Shown: positions 37,871 to 47,590, numbered from the stretch's first letter. The stretch: 64,000 nucleotides of DNA from Pseudomonas sp. B21-056 (GCF_026016325.1 NZ_CP087203.1:3968001-4032000); one strand, 5' to 3'. The notes: generated by a model not told the origin, from the sequence alone. Program-made: numbers and translations.

Positions 37871-39256
37871 ATGCAACAGACTTTGAATACCACCCTGCTG
37901 ATCATTGGCGGCGGGCCCGGCGGTTATGTCGCGGCGATCCGCGCCGGCCAACTGGGCATCCCGACCATCCTCGTGGAAGGCCAGGCGCTGGGCGGGACGT
38001 GCCTGAACATCGGCTGCATTCCGTCCAAGGCGTTGATCCACGTGGCTGAGCAGTTTCATCAGGCGCAACACCACCGCCAGGGCTCAGCCCTCGGGATCAC
38101 CGTGTCGTCGCCAGTGCTGGACATCGGCAAGAGCGTGGAATGGAAGAACGGCATCGTCGATCGCCTGACCACAGGCGTCGCGACACTGCTGAAAAAGCAC
38201 AAGGTCCAGGTCATTCATGGCTGGGCCAAGGTGGTCGACGGCAAGACCGTTGAAGTCGGCGATAGCCGCATCCAGTGCGAACATTTGCTGCTGGCGACCG
38301 GCTCGAAAAGCGTCGACCTGCCGATGCTGCCCATCGGCGGGGCAATCGTTTCCTCCACCGAAGCCCTCGCTCCGACCTCGGTGCCCAAGCATCTGGTGGT
38401 GGTCGGTGGCGGTTACATCGGCCTGGAGCTGGGCATTGCCTACCGCAAGCTCGGCGCCGAGGTCAGCGTGGTCGAAGCCCAGGAACGGATCCTGCCGGCC
38501 TACGACGGCGAGCTGACCCAACCGGTGCATGAGGCGCTCAAGCAATTGGGCGTGAAGCTGTACCTCAAGCACAGCGTCGAGGGTTTCGATGCCCAGGCCA
38601 GCACGTTGCAGGTGCGTGACCCCGCCGGCGACACCTTGAACCTGGACACCGACCGGGTCCTGGTGGCGGTCGGTCGCAAGCCCAATACCCAAGGCTGGAA
38701 CCTCGAAGCCTTGAACCTGGCGATGAACGGCTTGGCGCTGAAAATCGACAGTCGCTGCCAGACCAGCATGCGCAACGTCTGGGCCATCGGCGACCTGAGC
38801 GGCGAACCGATGCTCGCCCACCGGGCCATGGCCCAGGGCGAGATGGTCGCCGAACTGATCGCCGGCCAGCCTCGCGAGTTCAACCCGACGGCCATCGCGG
38901 CCGTGTGCTTCACCGATCCGGAGCTGGTGGTGGTGGGCAAGACGCCGGACGAAGCCAAGGCAGCCGGCCTGGATTGCATCGTTTCCAGCTTCCCGTTCGC
39001 CGCCAATGGCCGGGCGATGACCCTGGAATCGAAGAGTGGTTTTGTACGGGTGGTTGCCCGTCGGGACAACCATGTGATCGTTGGCTGGCAAGCGGTCGGT
39101 GTCGGCGTCTCGGAACTGTCCACCGCATTCGGCCAGTCCCTGGAAATGGGCGCACGGCTGGAAGACATCGCTGGCACCATCCATGCCCATCCGACACTGG
39201 GCGAGGCGGTGCAGGAAACGGCGCTGCGGGCGCTGGGGCATGCGTTGCATGTGTGA
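37871..39256 (+). CDS. lpdV: LpdV, dihydrolipoamide dehydrogenase (E3) of the bkd complex
   Basis: A 461-residue FAD disulfide oxidoreductase. FAD motif [15 protein letters not shown], redox disulfide [15 protein letters not shown] (residues about 41-46), NAD fold [13 protein letters not shown], and C-terminal active His/Glu in [22 protein letters not shown] at 37871 is preferred, with AGGAG upstream and the same beginning as P. putida LpdV; an in-frame start at 37856 is possible. Last gene of bkd. Confidence 0.95.
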   Translation: MQQTLNTTLLIIGGGPGGYVAAIRAGQLGIPTILVEGQALGGTCLNIGCIPSKALIHVAEQFHQAQHHRQGSALGITVSSPVLDIGKSVEWKNGIVDRLTTGVATLLKKHKVQVIHGWAKVVDGKTVEVGDSRIQCEHLLLATGSKSVDLPMLPIGGAIVSSTEALAPTSVPKHLVVVGGGYIGLELGIAYRKLGAEVSVVEAQERILPAYDGELTQPVHEALKQLGVKLYLKHSVEGFDAQASTLQVRDPAGDTLNLDTDRVLVAVGRKPNTQGWNLEALNLAMNGLALKIDSRCQTSMRNVWAIGDLSGEPMLAHRAMAQGEMVAELIAGQPREFNPTAIAAVCFTDPELVVVGKTPDEAKAAGLDCIVSSFPFAANGRAMTLESKSGFVRVVARRDNHVIVGWQAVGVGVSELSTAFGQSLEMGARLEDIAGTIHAHPTLGEAVQETALRALGHALHV

Positions 39257-39266
39257 CCTGAGGATC

Positions 39267-39365
39267 GTTCCCACGCTCCGCGGGGGAATGCAGCCAGGGA
39301 CGCTCCGCGTCCCAAAGCCGAACGCGGAGCGTCCGTTGAAGTGTTCCCACGCGGAGCGTGGGAAC
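39267..39365. repeat. Inverted repeat of the GTTCCCACGCTCCGCG type after lpdV
   Basis: Outer arms GTTCCCACGCTCCGCG / complement and inner arms GGACGCTCCGCGTCC-like form a nested stem. A third repeat family, distinct from the GAGCGAGC and GGCGAGGGG types; only copy in the window. Confidence 0.8.
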
Positions 39366-39477
39366 AATCATGCGAGTGAGGCTGCGAAACACCCCCGGAA
39401 TGAAGTATTGTTGTCCCCATCCAAAAAACGTCAGAAGCCTTGACCGTTTCGACGGCTACGAAGATATAGAGGGTGTC

Positions 39478-40497
39478 ATGGGTAACGAGAGCATCAATTG
39501 GGACAAACTGGGCTTTGACTACATCAAGACCGACAAGCGCTACCTGTCGCACTGGCGCGATGGCGCCTGGGACGCCGGCACCCTGACCGACGACAACGTG
39601 CTGCACATCAGCGAGGGCTCCACCGCCCTGCACTACGGCCAGCAGTGCTTCGAAGGCCTCAAGGCCTATCGCTGCAAGGACGGCTCGATCAACCTGTTCC
39701 GCCCGGACCAGAACGCCGCCCGCATGCAGCGCAGCTGCGCCCGCCTGCTGATGCCGCACGTCGACACCGAACAGTTCATCGACGCCTGCAAGCAAGTGGT
39801 TCGCGCCAACGAGCGCTTCATCCCGCCTTACGGCACCGGCGGCGCGCTGTACCTGCGTCCCTTCGTGATCGGCGTGGGTGACAACATCGGCGTGCGCACC
39901 GCACCCGAGTTCATTTTCTCGGTCTTCTGCATCCCGGTCGGCGCCTACTTCAAGGGTGGCCTGACCCCGCACAACTTCCTGATCTCCAGCTTCGACCGCG
40001 CCGCCCCACAAGGCACCGGCGCGGCCAAGGTCGGTGGCAACTACGCCGCCAGCCTGATGCCCGGCTCCCAGGCCAAGAAGGCCAGCTTCGCCGACTGCAT
40101 CTACCTCGACCCGCTGACCCATTCGAAAATCGAAGAAGTCGGCTCGGCCAACTTCTTCGGCATCACCCACGACAACAAATTCGTCACCCCCAACTCCCCT
40201 TCGGTCCTGCCGGGCATCACCCGCCTGTCGCTGATCGAACTGGCCAAGACCCGCCTGGGCCTGGAAGTGGTTGAAGGTGATGTGTTCATCGACAAGCTGT
40301 CGGACTTCAAGGAAGCCGGCGCCTGCGGTACCGCGGCGGTGATCAGCCCGATCGGCGGCATCAGCTACAAGGACAAGCTGCACGTGTTCTACAGCGAAAC
40401 CGAAGTCGGCCCGGTCACCCAGAAGCTCTATAAAGAGCTGACCGGCGTGCAGACCGGCGACGTGGAAGCGCCGGCGGGCTGGATCGTCAAGGTCTGA
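39478..40497 (+). CDS. ilvE: IlvE, branched-chain amino acid aminotransferase
   Basis: A 339-residue PLP fold-type IV enzyme interconverting Val/Leu/Ile and their 2-oxoacids. The PLP lysine is in AAKVGGNYAASL; SKIEEVGSANFFGI carries the phosphate/cofactor loop, and CFEGLKAYR and LYLRPFVIG flank the site. MGNESINWDK at 39478 has GAGGGTG; the 40 in-frame codons upstream are repeat and leader. It feeds the bkd complex just upstream, but lies beyond a repeat element and is probably a separate transcript. Confidence 0.94.
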   Translation: MGNESINWDKLGFDYIKTDKRYLSHWRDGAWDAGTLTDDNVLHISEGSTALHYGQQCFEGLKAYRCKDGSINLFRPDQNAARMQRSCARLLMPHVDTEQFIDACKQVVRANERFIPPYGTGGALYLRPFVIGVGDNIGVRTAPEFIFSVFCIPVGAYFKGGLTPHNFLISSFDRAAPQGTGAAKVGGNYAASLMPGSQAKKASFADCIYLDPLTHSKIEEVGSANFFGITHDNKFVTPNSPSVLPGITRLSLIELAKTRLGLEVVEGDVFIDKLSDFKEAGACGTAAVISPIGGISYKDKLHVFYSETEVGPVTQKLYKELTGVQTGDVEAPAGWIVKV

Positions 40498-40521
40498 TCC
40501 CAGTTGTGGCGAGGGAAGCCT

Positions 40522-40709
40522 GCAGGAGCTGCCGAGTGCAGCGAGGCTGCGATCTTTTGATCTTTCACTTGAGACTCAAGTGTGAGGGGAGAGATCGCAG
40601 CCTCGCTTTGCTCGACAGCTCCTACGGGCCCATCGCGAGCAGGCTCCCGGTTGTTCATCAGGCTTGCGTTCAACGCAACTCTACGGTGGGAGCGAGCCTG
40701 CTCGCGATA
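40522..40709. repeat. Mixed repeat cluster between ilvE and the ArsR gene
   Basis: One AGGAGCTGCCGAG / GATCGCAGCCTCGC stem (40522-40624), a partial REP (40631-40646) and a full REP (about 40686-40709). The last overlaps the 3' end of the ArsR-type gene and encodes its final residues. Confidence 0.8.
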
Positions 40710-41425
40710 GCGCCAGCGGGTTCAACATCCCTTTCTGCACTGACACCCAATCGCCCCACCATCTCCCGACGCCCCTTGGCCGTCACCGCCAATGCCCGGC
40801 TGTCCAGATCCTGGGTCACCCACTGACGCTTGATCGCCAGTTGCAGCAACGCCGCCCCCAATGCACCGCCCAGATGCGGCCGACGCATGCTCCAATCCAG
40901 GCAAGGGCAGGCGAATCGGCGTCGCTCACTGGCCAGGGCCTGGACGTCAATGCCCAGCGTCTCGAACAACGTCTTGCCGGATTCGCTCAGCCGATAATCC
41001 TGCCCTTCCACCTCCAGCAGCCATCCGGCGTCGAGCATGCGGTCATGCAACCGCACCGCCAGGGTGCCGGCCATGTGGTCGTAGCAGGTGCGGGCGAATT
41101 GCAGGCGATCCGGCGTGCGCGACACGAATGCCGGCGCGGGTTTCTGGCCAATCACCATCAGCGCTTCGAGGGCCTGGGCGACACGTTTGTCTGCCAGGCT
41201 GTAGTAGCGATGGCGTCCCTGGACATGCAGGCGCACCAGAGCCAGGTCCTTGAGCTTCGCCAGGTGGGCGCTGGCGGTGGAAGCGCTGACCTCGGCGATG
41301 CTCGCCAACTCCGTACTGGTGCGGGCATGACCGTCCATCAACGAACAGAGCATCCGGGTACGCGCCGGTTCGGCAATCGCCGCAGCCACCTGGGACACGC
41401 CAAGATCAGAGTGTTCTGCGCTCAT
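40670..41425 (-). CDS. ArsR-family winged-helix regulator with C-terminal extension
   Basis: A 251-residue regulator: ArsR-type helix-turn-helix at residues about 10-90 (TSTELASIAEVSASTASAHLAKL, then HRYYSLAD wing), followed by a second, unassigned domain (about 105-235) containing CPCLDWS and a winged-helix-like RRPHLGGALGAALL. It lacks the CVC metal motif of classical ArsR. The last about 13 residues (AIASRLAPT) are translated REP sequence. Divergent from the P450 gene with 79 bases between, so it is the likely P450 regulator. Confidence 0.85.
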   Translation of the reverse strand: MSAEHSDLGVSQVAAAIAEPARTRMLCSLMDGHARTSTELASIAEVSASTASAHLAKLKDLALVRLHVQGRHRYYSLADKRVAQALEALMVIGQKPAPAFVSRTPDRLQFARTCYDHMAGTLAVRLHDRMLDAGWLLEVEGQDYRLSESGKTLFETLGIDVQALASERRRFACPCLDWSMRRPHLGGALGAALLQLAIKRQWVTQDLDSRALAVTAKGRREMVGRLGVSAERDVEPAGAIASRLAPTVELR

Positions 41426-41504
41426 ATTTCGCTCCCGGACGAATCAAGCCATGGGTCAACGGGAGATAGTAGCAACACTTTCTCCACGCACAAGGCAGCG
41501 CTGC

Positions 41505-42626
41505 ATGGACCCGATCACCGCCGCGACCCACTCCGACCCCTACCCTTACTACGCCAGCCTGCGAGCCGGTGGCGGGCTGGTTTTCGATCCGCAACTGAAG
41601 CTGTGGATCGCCAGCAGCGCCGAAGCGGCGTGCGCCGTGCTGCGTCACGCCGATTGCCATGTGCGCCCGGCCCACGAACCCGTGCCCAAAGCGATTGCCG
41701 ATGGCCCTGCCGGTCGGGTATTCGGACGCCTGATGCGCATGAACGAAGGCGAGCGCCAGCGCTGCCCCCGGTCGGCGATTGCTCCGGCGCTGCAGGACAT
41801 CGACCCGCAACAGGTAAAAGCACTGGTCAGGGCACGATTCAATGAAGGCGCCGAGGACCTGCATCACGGGCAATTCATCGGACCGGCCAGCGTGATAGCG
41901 GCGCTGCTCGGCTTCAGTCCGGCGGAAAGTCATCTGATCAGTGAACTGACGGGGGATTTCGTCGCCTGCCTGTCGCCCTTGAGTCAAACCGCGCAGTTGG
42001 ACGCGGCGCACCGGGCCACCGGGCAACTGCAAACACTGATCCGGGAACGCATTGAAGCGCCGGACAGCCCTTTGCTGGCGCGCATTTGCCAGGGTTTGGA
42101 AGCCGACCCGGACAGTCTGATCGCCAACCTGATCGGCCTGCTTTCGCAAACCTATGAAGCCACGGCGGGCTTGATCGGCAACGCGTTGCTGGCGCTGATC
42201 CGCGATCCGGCATTGCGCCGGGCAGTCATGGCCGATCCCACGCAGATCAGCCCGTTGCTGGCCGAAGTCCAGCGCTTCGACCCTGGCGTGCAAAACACCC
42301 GCCGCTTCGTCGCCGCCCCCTGCGAAATCCTCGGCGCGACGCTGAACAGCGGTGATGTGATCCTGGTGCTGCTGGCCTCGGCCAACCGTGATCCACTGCT
42401 CAACCCGCAACCGGACGTCCTGTTGCTGGATCGCCCCAACCGCCGCAGTTTCAGCTTTGGCATCGGCCGCCATGAATGTCCCGGGCAAACCCTGGCGCTG
42501 AGCATCGCCCACGCCACGTTGGAGATGATGCTTGAACGCGAACCGCGATGGGATCGTCTGACCTGGCGCTACCGCCCTTCGCTCAACGGACGCATCCCGA
42601 TATTCAGCGATCGGCCAGGCCATTAG
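41505..42626 (+). CDS. Cytochrome P450
   Basis: A 373-residue soluble bacterial P450. Heme ligand Cys lies in FSFGIGRHECPG near the C-terminus; the ExxR motif is EVQR in LLAEVQRFDPG; the I-helix has SQTYEATAGL in place of the usual AGxET, keeping Glu and Thr. MDPITAATHSDPYPYY at 41505 is chosen as the usual P450 opening; an ATG at 41451 is possible. Somewhat short for the family. No ferredoxin or reductase gene is nearby, so redox partners are elsewhere. Substrate unknown. It ends six bases from the convergent FKBP gene. Confidence 0.9.
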   Translation: MDPITAATHSDPYPYYASLRAGGGLVFDPQLKLWIASSAEAACAVLRHADCHVRPAHEPVPKAIADGPAGRVFGRLMRMNEGERQRCPRSAIAPALQDIDPQQVKALVRARFNEGAEDLHHGQFIGPASVIAALLGFSPAESHLISELTGDFVACLSPLSQTAQLDAAHRATGQLQTLIRERIEAPDSPLLARICQGLEADPDSLIANLIGLLSQTYEATAGLIGNALLALIRDPALRRAVMADPTQISPLLAEVQRFDPGVQNTRRFVAAPCEILGATLNSGDVILVLLASANRDPLLNPQPDVLLLDRPNRRSFSFGIGRHECPGQTLALSIAHATLEMMLEREPRWDRLTWRYRPSLNGRIPIFSDRPGH

Positions 42627-42632
42627 CGCCCA

Positions 42633-42974
42633 TCAATCGTCCCGGGTCAGCACTTCCAGCAGTTCGATTTCAAAGATGAGATTGGCGTTGGACTTGATGT
42701 GGGCGCCCATGGATCGCTCGCCGTAAGCCAGGTGCGCCGGCACAAGCAGCTTGCGCTTGCCGCCGACTTTCATGCCCATCAGGCCCAGGTCCCACCCCTT
42801 GATGACGCGCCCGGTGCCGATCACACACTGGAAGGGTTTGCCGCGACTGTAGGACGAATCGAACTCGGTGCCGTCCTCGAGGGTGCCGCGGTATTGAGTG
42901 GTAATCAGCGCGCCTTTGACTACGCTTTTACCGTCGCCCTGTTGCAGGTCGATGATTTGCAGTTCTTCGTTCAT
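42633..42974 (-). CDS. FKBP-type peptidyl-prolyl cis-trans isomerase
   Basis: A 113-residue single-domain FKBP. Core signatures YRGTLEDGTEFDSSY, GRVIKGWDLGLMGMKVGGKRKL and YGERSMG are all present. It has no signal peptide in this reading, so it is cytosolic. MNEELQIIDL at 42974 is chosen (an in-frame ATG lies two codons earlier); longer upstream reading is not family-like. Confidence 0.93.
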   Translation of the reverse strand: MNEELQIIDLQQGDGKSVVKGALITTQYRGTLEDGTEFDSSYSRGKPFQCVIGTGRVIKGWDLGLMGMKVGGKRKLLVPAHLAYGERSMGAHIKSNANLIFEIELLEVLTRDD

Positions 42975-43129
42975 GGGCATTCCCGTGTGATTCCAGGCGC
43001 GGGTTTTCGCAGAAATCGGCGCGCCTGGCAACAGATAGCCTACAGATGAATCCCGCAAGCAGGAGGGAACCGCAACGCCCGCTTTGGTTCACATGGGTAT
43101 CGACCCTGTATTCAGATAAGGATGTTCTG

Positions 43130-44191
43130 ATGATCGACTCTCGCCCGCTCCACGGTTTCATCCCACCCTATATCCTCAATCGCATCATCGCCCACGGCTC
43201 CGAACAACAACGCTCCAGTGCCCTCGGCACCCTGACCCATGTGCGCAACCTGCGGCACAACCCCGGCCCGCCCAACAACCCACCCGCCGCGGCCGTGCTG
43301 CCCAAGCCGGGCAAGGCCGGACACCCACAGCGCAGCGTGCACGACGCCCAGAACAGAATGGATCTGCCCGGCCAGCCCATACGCCTCGAGGGCCAGCCGG
43401 CCAGTGGCGATGCGGCCGTGGACGAGGCCTATGACGCCCTGGGTGCCACCTACGATTTTTTCTGGAAGGTCCTGGGCCGCGACTCCATCGACAACAAAGG
43501 CTTTGCCCTGGTCGGCAGCGTGCATTATGGCGAGGGCTACGAAAACGCCTTCTGGAACGGCGCGCAGATGGTCTTCGGCGACGGTGATGGGGAAATCTTC
43601 CAGCGTTTCACCCGCTCCCTGGATGTGGTGGCCCACGAACTGGCCCATGGTGTCACCGAAAGCGAAGCCGGGCTGATCTATGCCAATCAATCCGGGGCCC
43701 TGAACGAGTCCATCTCCGATGTGTTCGGCGTGCTGGTCAAGCAGTTCGTCCTCGAACAGACGGCCGACCAGGCCGATTGGCTGATCGGCGCCGACCTGCT
43801 CACCGACAAGATCAACGGCGACGGCCTGCGCAGCATGGCCAATCCCGGCACCGCCTACGACGACCCGCTGTTGGGCAAGGACCCGCAGCCCGCTCACATG
43901 CGCCAGTTCGTCATCACCCGTGAAGACAACGGCGGTGTGCACATCAACTCCGGTATTCCCAACCGTGCCTTTTATCTGATAGCCACTGCCCTGGGCGGAT
44001 TTGCCTGGGAAAAGGCCGGCCGGATCTGGTATGAAACCCTGTGCGACAGGAACCTGGCCAACGACGCGACCTTCAGTGCCTTCGCCCACCTGACCGTCGA
44101 GCATGCCCGCCGGCGTTTCGGCGAACGGGAGGTACGCGCAGTGCAGGACGGCTGGGCCCAGGTCGGCGTCAACCTGACCGAGGAGAGCTGA
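43130..44191 (+). CDS. Protealysin-like M4 metalloprotease
   Basis: A 353-residue thermolysin-family protease. The zinc motif is VVAHELAHGVTE, with the third ligand Glu in GALNESISDVFG about 20 residues on, and a C-terminal catalytic HINSGIPNRAFYL. The short propeptide contains FIPPYIL, the PPY motif of protealysin-type precursors, and there is no signal peptide. MIDSRPLHGFIPPY at 43130 has AAGGA. The next gene, overlapping by one base, is its predicted inhibitor, emfourin. Confidence 0.92.
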   Translation: MIDSRPLHGFIPPYILNRIIAHGSEQQRSSALGTLTHVRNLRHNPGPPNNPPAAAVLPKPGKAGHPQRSVHDAQNRMDLPGQPIRLEGQPASGDAAVDEAYDALGATYDFFWKVLGRDSIDNKGFALVGSVHYGEGYENAFWNGAQMVFGDGDGEIFQRFTRSLDVVAHELAHGVTESEAGLIYANQSGALNESISDVFGVLVKQFVLEQTADQADWLIGADLLTDKINGDGLRSMANPGTAYDDPLLGKDPQPAHMRQFVITREDNGGVHINSGIPNRAFYLIATALGGFAWEKAGRIWYETLCDRNLANDATFSAFAHLTVEHARRRFGEREVRAVQDGWAQVGVNLTEES

Positions 44192-44514
44192 TGAAAACCC
44201 TTCCAGACCTTGACGATAACGCCGTGGTCCGCCTGTCACGCCAGGGCGGCGTGGCAGCCATCCATGCCCTGACCCGCCCGCGGGAGATCGAATTCGCCCA
44301 ATGCGACCTCGACCAGCGCACGCGTATCTGTTCGGTCCTGGAGGGTTGCCTGCCGCTGACCTCCTCCACCTCGGGCCGGGGCGATCAACGCTTCTTCCAG
44401 ATCGAAGTGCGCTATCGCGCCAACGACCAGGACGATGAAATGGTGCTGCAAGTGCCCGAGGACCGGGCACCCGGCGAGCTGGTTCATCTGTGGGACAAGG
44501 GCGAAATACTCTGA
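44191..44514 (+). CDS. Emfourin-like protease inhibitor
   Basis: A 107-residue acidic protein coupled to the protealysin gene by TGATG overlap. Protealysin genes in Serratia and others are followed by emfourin, a tight protealysin inhibitor, and the size, lack of signal peptide and pattern (VVRLSRQGGVAA, then FFQIEVRYR and VPEDRAPGEL) fit that family. Inhibition keeps the cytosolic protease harmless. Assignment rests on synteny plus general resemblance. Confidence 0.85.
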   Translation: MKTLPDLDDNAVVRLSRQGGVAAIHALTRPREIEFAQCDLDQRTRICSVLEGCLPLTSSTSGRGDQRFFQIEVRYRANDQDDEMVLQVPEDRAPGELVHLWDKGEIL

Positions 44515-44518
44515 AGGC

Positions 44519-44827
44519 CTAACGCGTGGCCGGAACGATCTTGACGATCGCGCCGGACACGGTTTCGATCAGCAGGTACTTGTCGTCGATATGCACCCAT
44601 TGCTGGTCGTTTGTCGGCTGTTCGAGCTTCTTCTGTTTCCAGTCTTTCATGGCTCTGTCCGTGCGCTGGTAATCCGCGGGTACCCGGTCGTTCTCCACCA
44701 GCCTGCGGCCATTGCTCGGCGAATGCTCCAAGGCATCTCCGGTTTTCTCGACCGCTTGCGCAACAGGCCCAAGGGCTCCGAGGCCGGCGATCAGGACCAG
44801 GCTGGCGATCAGGGTTGGTTTGCGCAT
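44519..44827 (-). CDS. RcnB-family periplasmic protein
   Basis: A 102-residue protein with a signal peptide (MRKPTLIASLVLIAGLGALG, cleaved near AQA) and the RcnB pattern: DYQRTDRAMKDWKQKKL then QQWVHIDDKYLLIETVSG and IVKI at the end. RcnB in E. coli modulates Ni/Co efflux; many pseudomonad members are uncharacterised. It converges with emfourin, four bases away. MRKP at 44827 is chosen; the upstream 29 codons have no good start. Confidence 0.82.
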   Translation of the reverse strand: MRKPTLIASLVLIAGLGALGPVAQAVEKTGDALEHSPSNGRRLVENDRVPADYQRTDRAMKDWKQKKLEQPTNDQQWVHIDDKYLLIETVSGAIVKIVPATR

Positions 44828-45157
44828 AGAAAAACTCCAGTTATCAGGGTACTGAATCTCCGACTTCAATGGCGGCGAATCATTCCCTTTACTGTAGCGA
44901 CCCACCGGATGCACAAAACCTGTGGGAGCGAGCCTGCTCGCGATGGCAGCGGCACATTCGACATCATCTGCAACCGACCCACCGCTATCGCGAGCAGGCT
45001 CACTCCCACAAGGGAGTGGCGGTGGGTCTGAGTCTTGTGGTCGTCCCGGAACCCGTGTGGGAGCTAGCCTGCTCGCGATGACGGCGGCACAGCCAACATC
45101 ACCCGCAACTGACCCACCGCTATCGCGAGCAGGCTCGCTCCCACAGGGGACGCTGTT
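44828..45157. repeat. Gap with four REP copies
   Basis: REP units near 44921-44946, 44984-45013, 45053-45082 and 45119-45148 in alternating orientation (two BIME pairs in tandem) between the RcnB-like gene and the end of the MHYT protein gene. 44828-44915 is the presumed RcnB promoter. No gene seen. Confidence 0.85.
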
Positions 45158-47236
45158 TCAGACCACCACCAAGCGTGGTGCCTTGCGGATGTTTTGCAGG
45201 AACCGATCAGCCGGCAGCGGATGACCCAGCAGATAGCCTTGCAGCGAGTCGCAGCCCAGTTGGGTCAGGAAGTCCTGTTGCACATCGGTTTCCACCCCTT
45301 CGGCGACGATCCGCAGGCCAAGGGCCTGGCCGAGGGCGACGATGGCCGAGACGATGGCGGCGTCGTCGCTGTCGTGCTCCAGGTCCCGCACGAAGCCGCG
45401 ATCGATCTTCAGCTCGTTGGCCGGCAGGCGCTTGAGGTACATCAGGCTCGAATAGCCGGTGCCGAAGTCGTCGATGGACAGGTCCACGCCCATGTCCGAA
45501 AGCTGCTGCAGCACTGTCATGCTGGCATCCGCGTCGCTCATGGCGGTGGTTTCGGTGATTTCCAGGGTCAAACTGTTGGGCTGCAGATGATGGGTCTCCA
45601 GCGCCTTGGCCACGCTTTGCACCAGCCCGGTGTGGCAGAACTGCAAGGCCGAGAGGTTCACCGCGATGCGCCAATCGGTATAGCCGAGCACGTACCATTC
45701 ACGCATCTGGCGACAGGCCTCGTTCAGCACCCAATCGCCGATGGGAATGATCAGCCCGGTCTTTTCCGCCAGGTCGATGAAGGTGTCGGGCATCAACAGG
45801 CCCTGGGTCGGATGGTGCCAGCGCAGCAACGCCTCGGCGCCAACCGGACGACCGTTGGCCGCGTCGAACTTGGGTTGGTAATGCAAGCTGAACTGCCGCT
45901 GCTCGACGGCGAGGCGCAGATCCTGCAGCAACTGCAATTGCTTGCGGGCATTGCTGTTCATCGAGGCATCGAAAAAGCTGTAGCCGTTCTTGCCGGCACC
46001 TTTGGCGTGGTACATCGCCGCGTCGGCGTTCATCAGCAATTCTTCGGCGCTCAGGCCATTGCCCGGGAACAGCGCGATGCCGACGCTGGCGGAAATCTGC
46101 AGGTCATGCTCGGTGACCCGGAACGTGCGGCCGATCAACCCGACCTGGCGCGCCGCCAGCCGCAAGGCATCGTCAGGCTCGGCCAGTTGCACCAGCAGCA
46201 CGAATTCATCACCGCCGATCCGCGCCAGGGTGTCCTGGCTTCGCAAGTCTTCGCGCAGGCGCAGGGCCACGTCCCGCAACAGCAAATCACCCATGTGATG
46301 ACCAAAGGCGTCGTTGACCGGCTTGAAGCCGTCCAGGTCGATGAACATCAAGGCAAAGCAGCCACCCTGCTCCTGTACCCGGTGCATGGCCTGATCGATG
46401 CGGTCGGCCAGCAGCACCCGGTTGGGCAATCCGGTGAGGGGGTCGTGCAGGGCCAGTTGAGTCAGCTCCCGGTTCGCCAAAGTCAACGATTGGGCCAATT
46501 CTGCGGTACGGGCCTCAAGACGTGCATCGAGGATCGACGTGAGCAAGGCAATCGCCAGCACCGCCAACGTCGTGATCAGCACCACATTGTCCAGGCCTTT
46601 GCCGCTCAGGCCGTCGAGGGAACCACAGAAGCTGCCCTCCCTGAACTGCGCTCCGGCCATGCCGGTGTAATGCATGCCGACAATGGCGATGCCCATGATC
46701 ACCGCGGCACCGGCACGGGCCAATCGCACGTGCGGACTGTTCTGGCGCAGGCGGAAGGCAATCCACAACGCCGCGGCCGAGGCCGCCACTGCAATCACCA
46801 GCGAAGCGCCGAACAGCGTCGGGTCATAATCGATCCCCGGCTGCATCCGCAGCGCCGCCATGCCGGTGTAATGCATGGCGCTGATGCCGGCACCCATGAT
46901 CAGCGCGCCGAAAGCCAACTGCCAGGCAGGCAGACGTGGCTGGCTGACCAGCCATAGGGCGAAGCCGCTGGAAAGAATGGCGATCAGCAACGACAACGCG
47001 GTAATCGACACGTCGTAGCCAAGCTCCACCGGCAGGGTGAAAGCCAGCATGCCGATGAAGTGCATGGACCAGATCCCCACCCCCATCGCCAGCGCACCAC
47101 CGGTCATCCAGAGGTGAGCTGCGCGACCACGGGTGGTAGCGATACGCCCGGCCAAGTCCAACGCGGTGTAGGACGCCAGTACCGCAACCAATAGGGAAAT
47201 CAAAACAAGGGCGGGGGAATAACTGCCGATGAGCAT
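45158..47236 (-). CDS. MHYT-GGDEF-EAL cyclic-di-GMP signalling protein
   Basis: A 692-residue inner-membrane protein. The first about 230 residues form a seven-helix MHYT sensor with three MHYT-type motifs (WSMHFIGMLAF, SAMHYTGMAAL, VGMHYTGMAGA), thought to bind a metal and sense O2, CO or NO. GGDEF (about 275-435; ARIGGDEFVLLV intact) and EAL (about 445-685; GAEALLRWH, DDFGTGYSSL intact) follow. Both catalytic signatures are complete, so it could make or degrade c-di-GMP; the MucR/NbdA type comes to mind. MLIGSYSPALV at 47236 is the start. Confidence 0.9.
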   Translation of the reverse strand: MLIGSYSPALVLISLLVAVLASYTALDLAGRIATTRGRAAHLWMTGGALAMGVGIWSMHFIGMLAFTLPVELGYDVSITALSLLIAILSSGFALWLVSQPRLPAWQLAFGALIMGAGISAMHYTGMAALRMQPGIDYDPTLFGASLVIAVAASAAALWIAFRLRQNSPHVRLARAGAAVIMGIAIVGMHYTGMAGAQFREGSFCGSLDGLSGKGLDNVVLITTLAVLAIALLTSILDARLEARTAELAQSLTLANRELTQLALHDPLTGLPNRVLLADRIDQAMHRVQEQGGCFALMFIDLDGFKPVNDAFGHHMGDLLLRDVALRLREDLRSQDTLARIGGDEFVLLVQLAEPDDALRLAARQVGLIGRTFRVTEHDLQISASVGIALFPGNGLSAEELLMNADAAMYHAKGAGKNGYSFFDASMNSNARKQLQLLQDLRLAVEQRQFSLHYQPKFDAANGRPVGAEALLRWHHPTQGLLMPDTFIDLAEKTGLIIPIGDWVLNEACRQMREWYVLGYTDWRIAVNLSALQFCHTGLVQSVAKALETHHLQPNSLTLEITETTAMSDADASMTVLQQLSDMGVDLSIDDFGTGYSSLMYLKRLPANELKIDRGFVRDLEHDSDDAAIVSAIVALGQALGLRIVAEGVETDVQQDFLTQLGCDSLQGYLLGHPLPADRFLQNIRKAPRLVVV

Positions 47237-47590
47237 GGGGAGTTTTCTCGTAGCTGAAACGCCGAACTGCCTCCATGCCCGGTTGAGGTCGGGATTGTAC
47301 CCAATCGTGTCGCAGGGAAGTATCAAAAAGCCATCAGCCTGGGATATTTACGACGAAAGACACCTTGCGTTGCATGGAGATCATTGTGGCGGTGCCCTCA
47401 TTTCGCGGGCAGGCTCGCTCCCACAGTTGGATCGGAGTACACCCGAAAGAGTCAGGTCGGCTGTAAGGCCGCCTTCGCGAGCAAGCCCGTTCCCACAATG
47501 GGATCGCCATGATGCAGTTAGCGCCTGCAACGACACTGGATCCGATCCGGTTCGGCTAAGCTTGCACACGACTTCAAGGAGAACGCCGCA
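47237..47590. repeat. Gap with divergent REP pair and pncA promoter
   Basis: Two degenerate REP copies (47398-47430 and 47472-47502, same orientation, GCAGGCTCGCTCCCAC and GCAAGCCCGTTCCCAC) in the 354-base space between divergent genes. The pncA ribosome binding site AAGGAGAA lies just before 47591. No gene seen. Confidence 0.7.
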
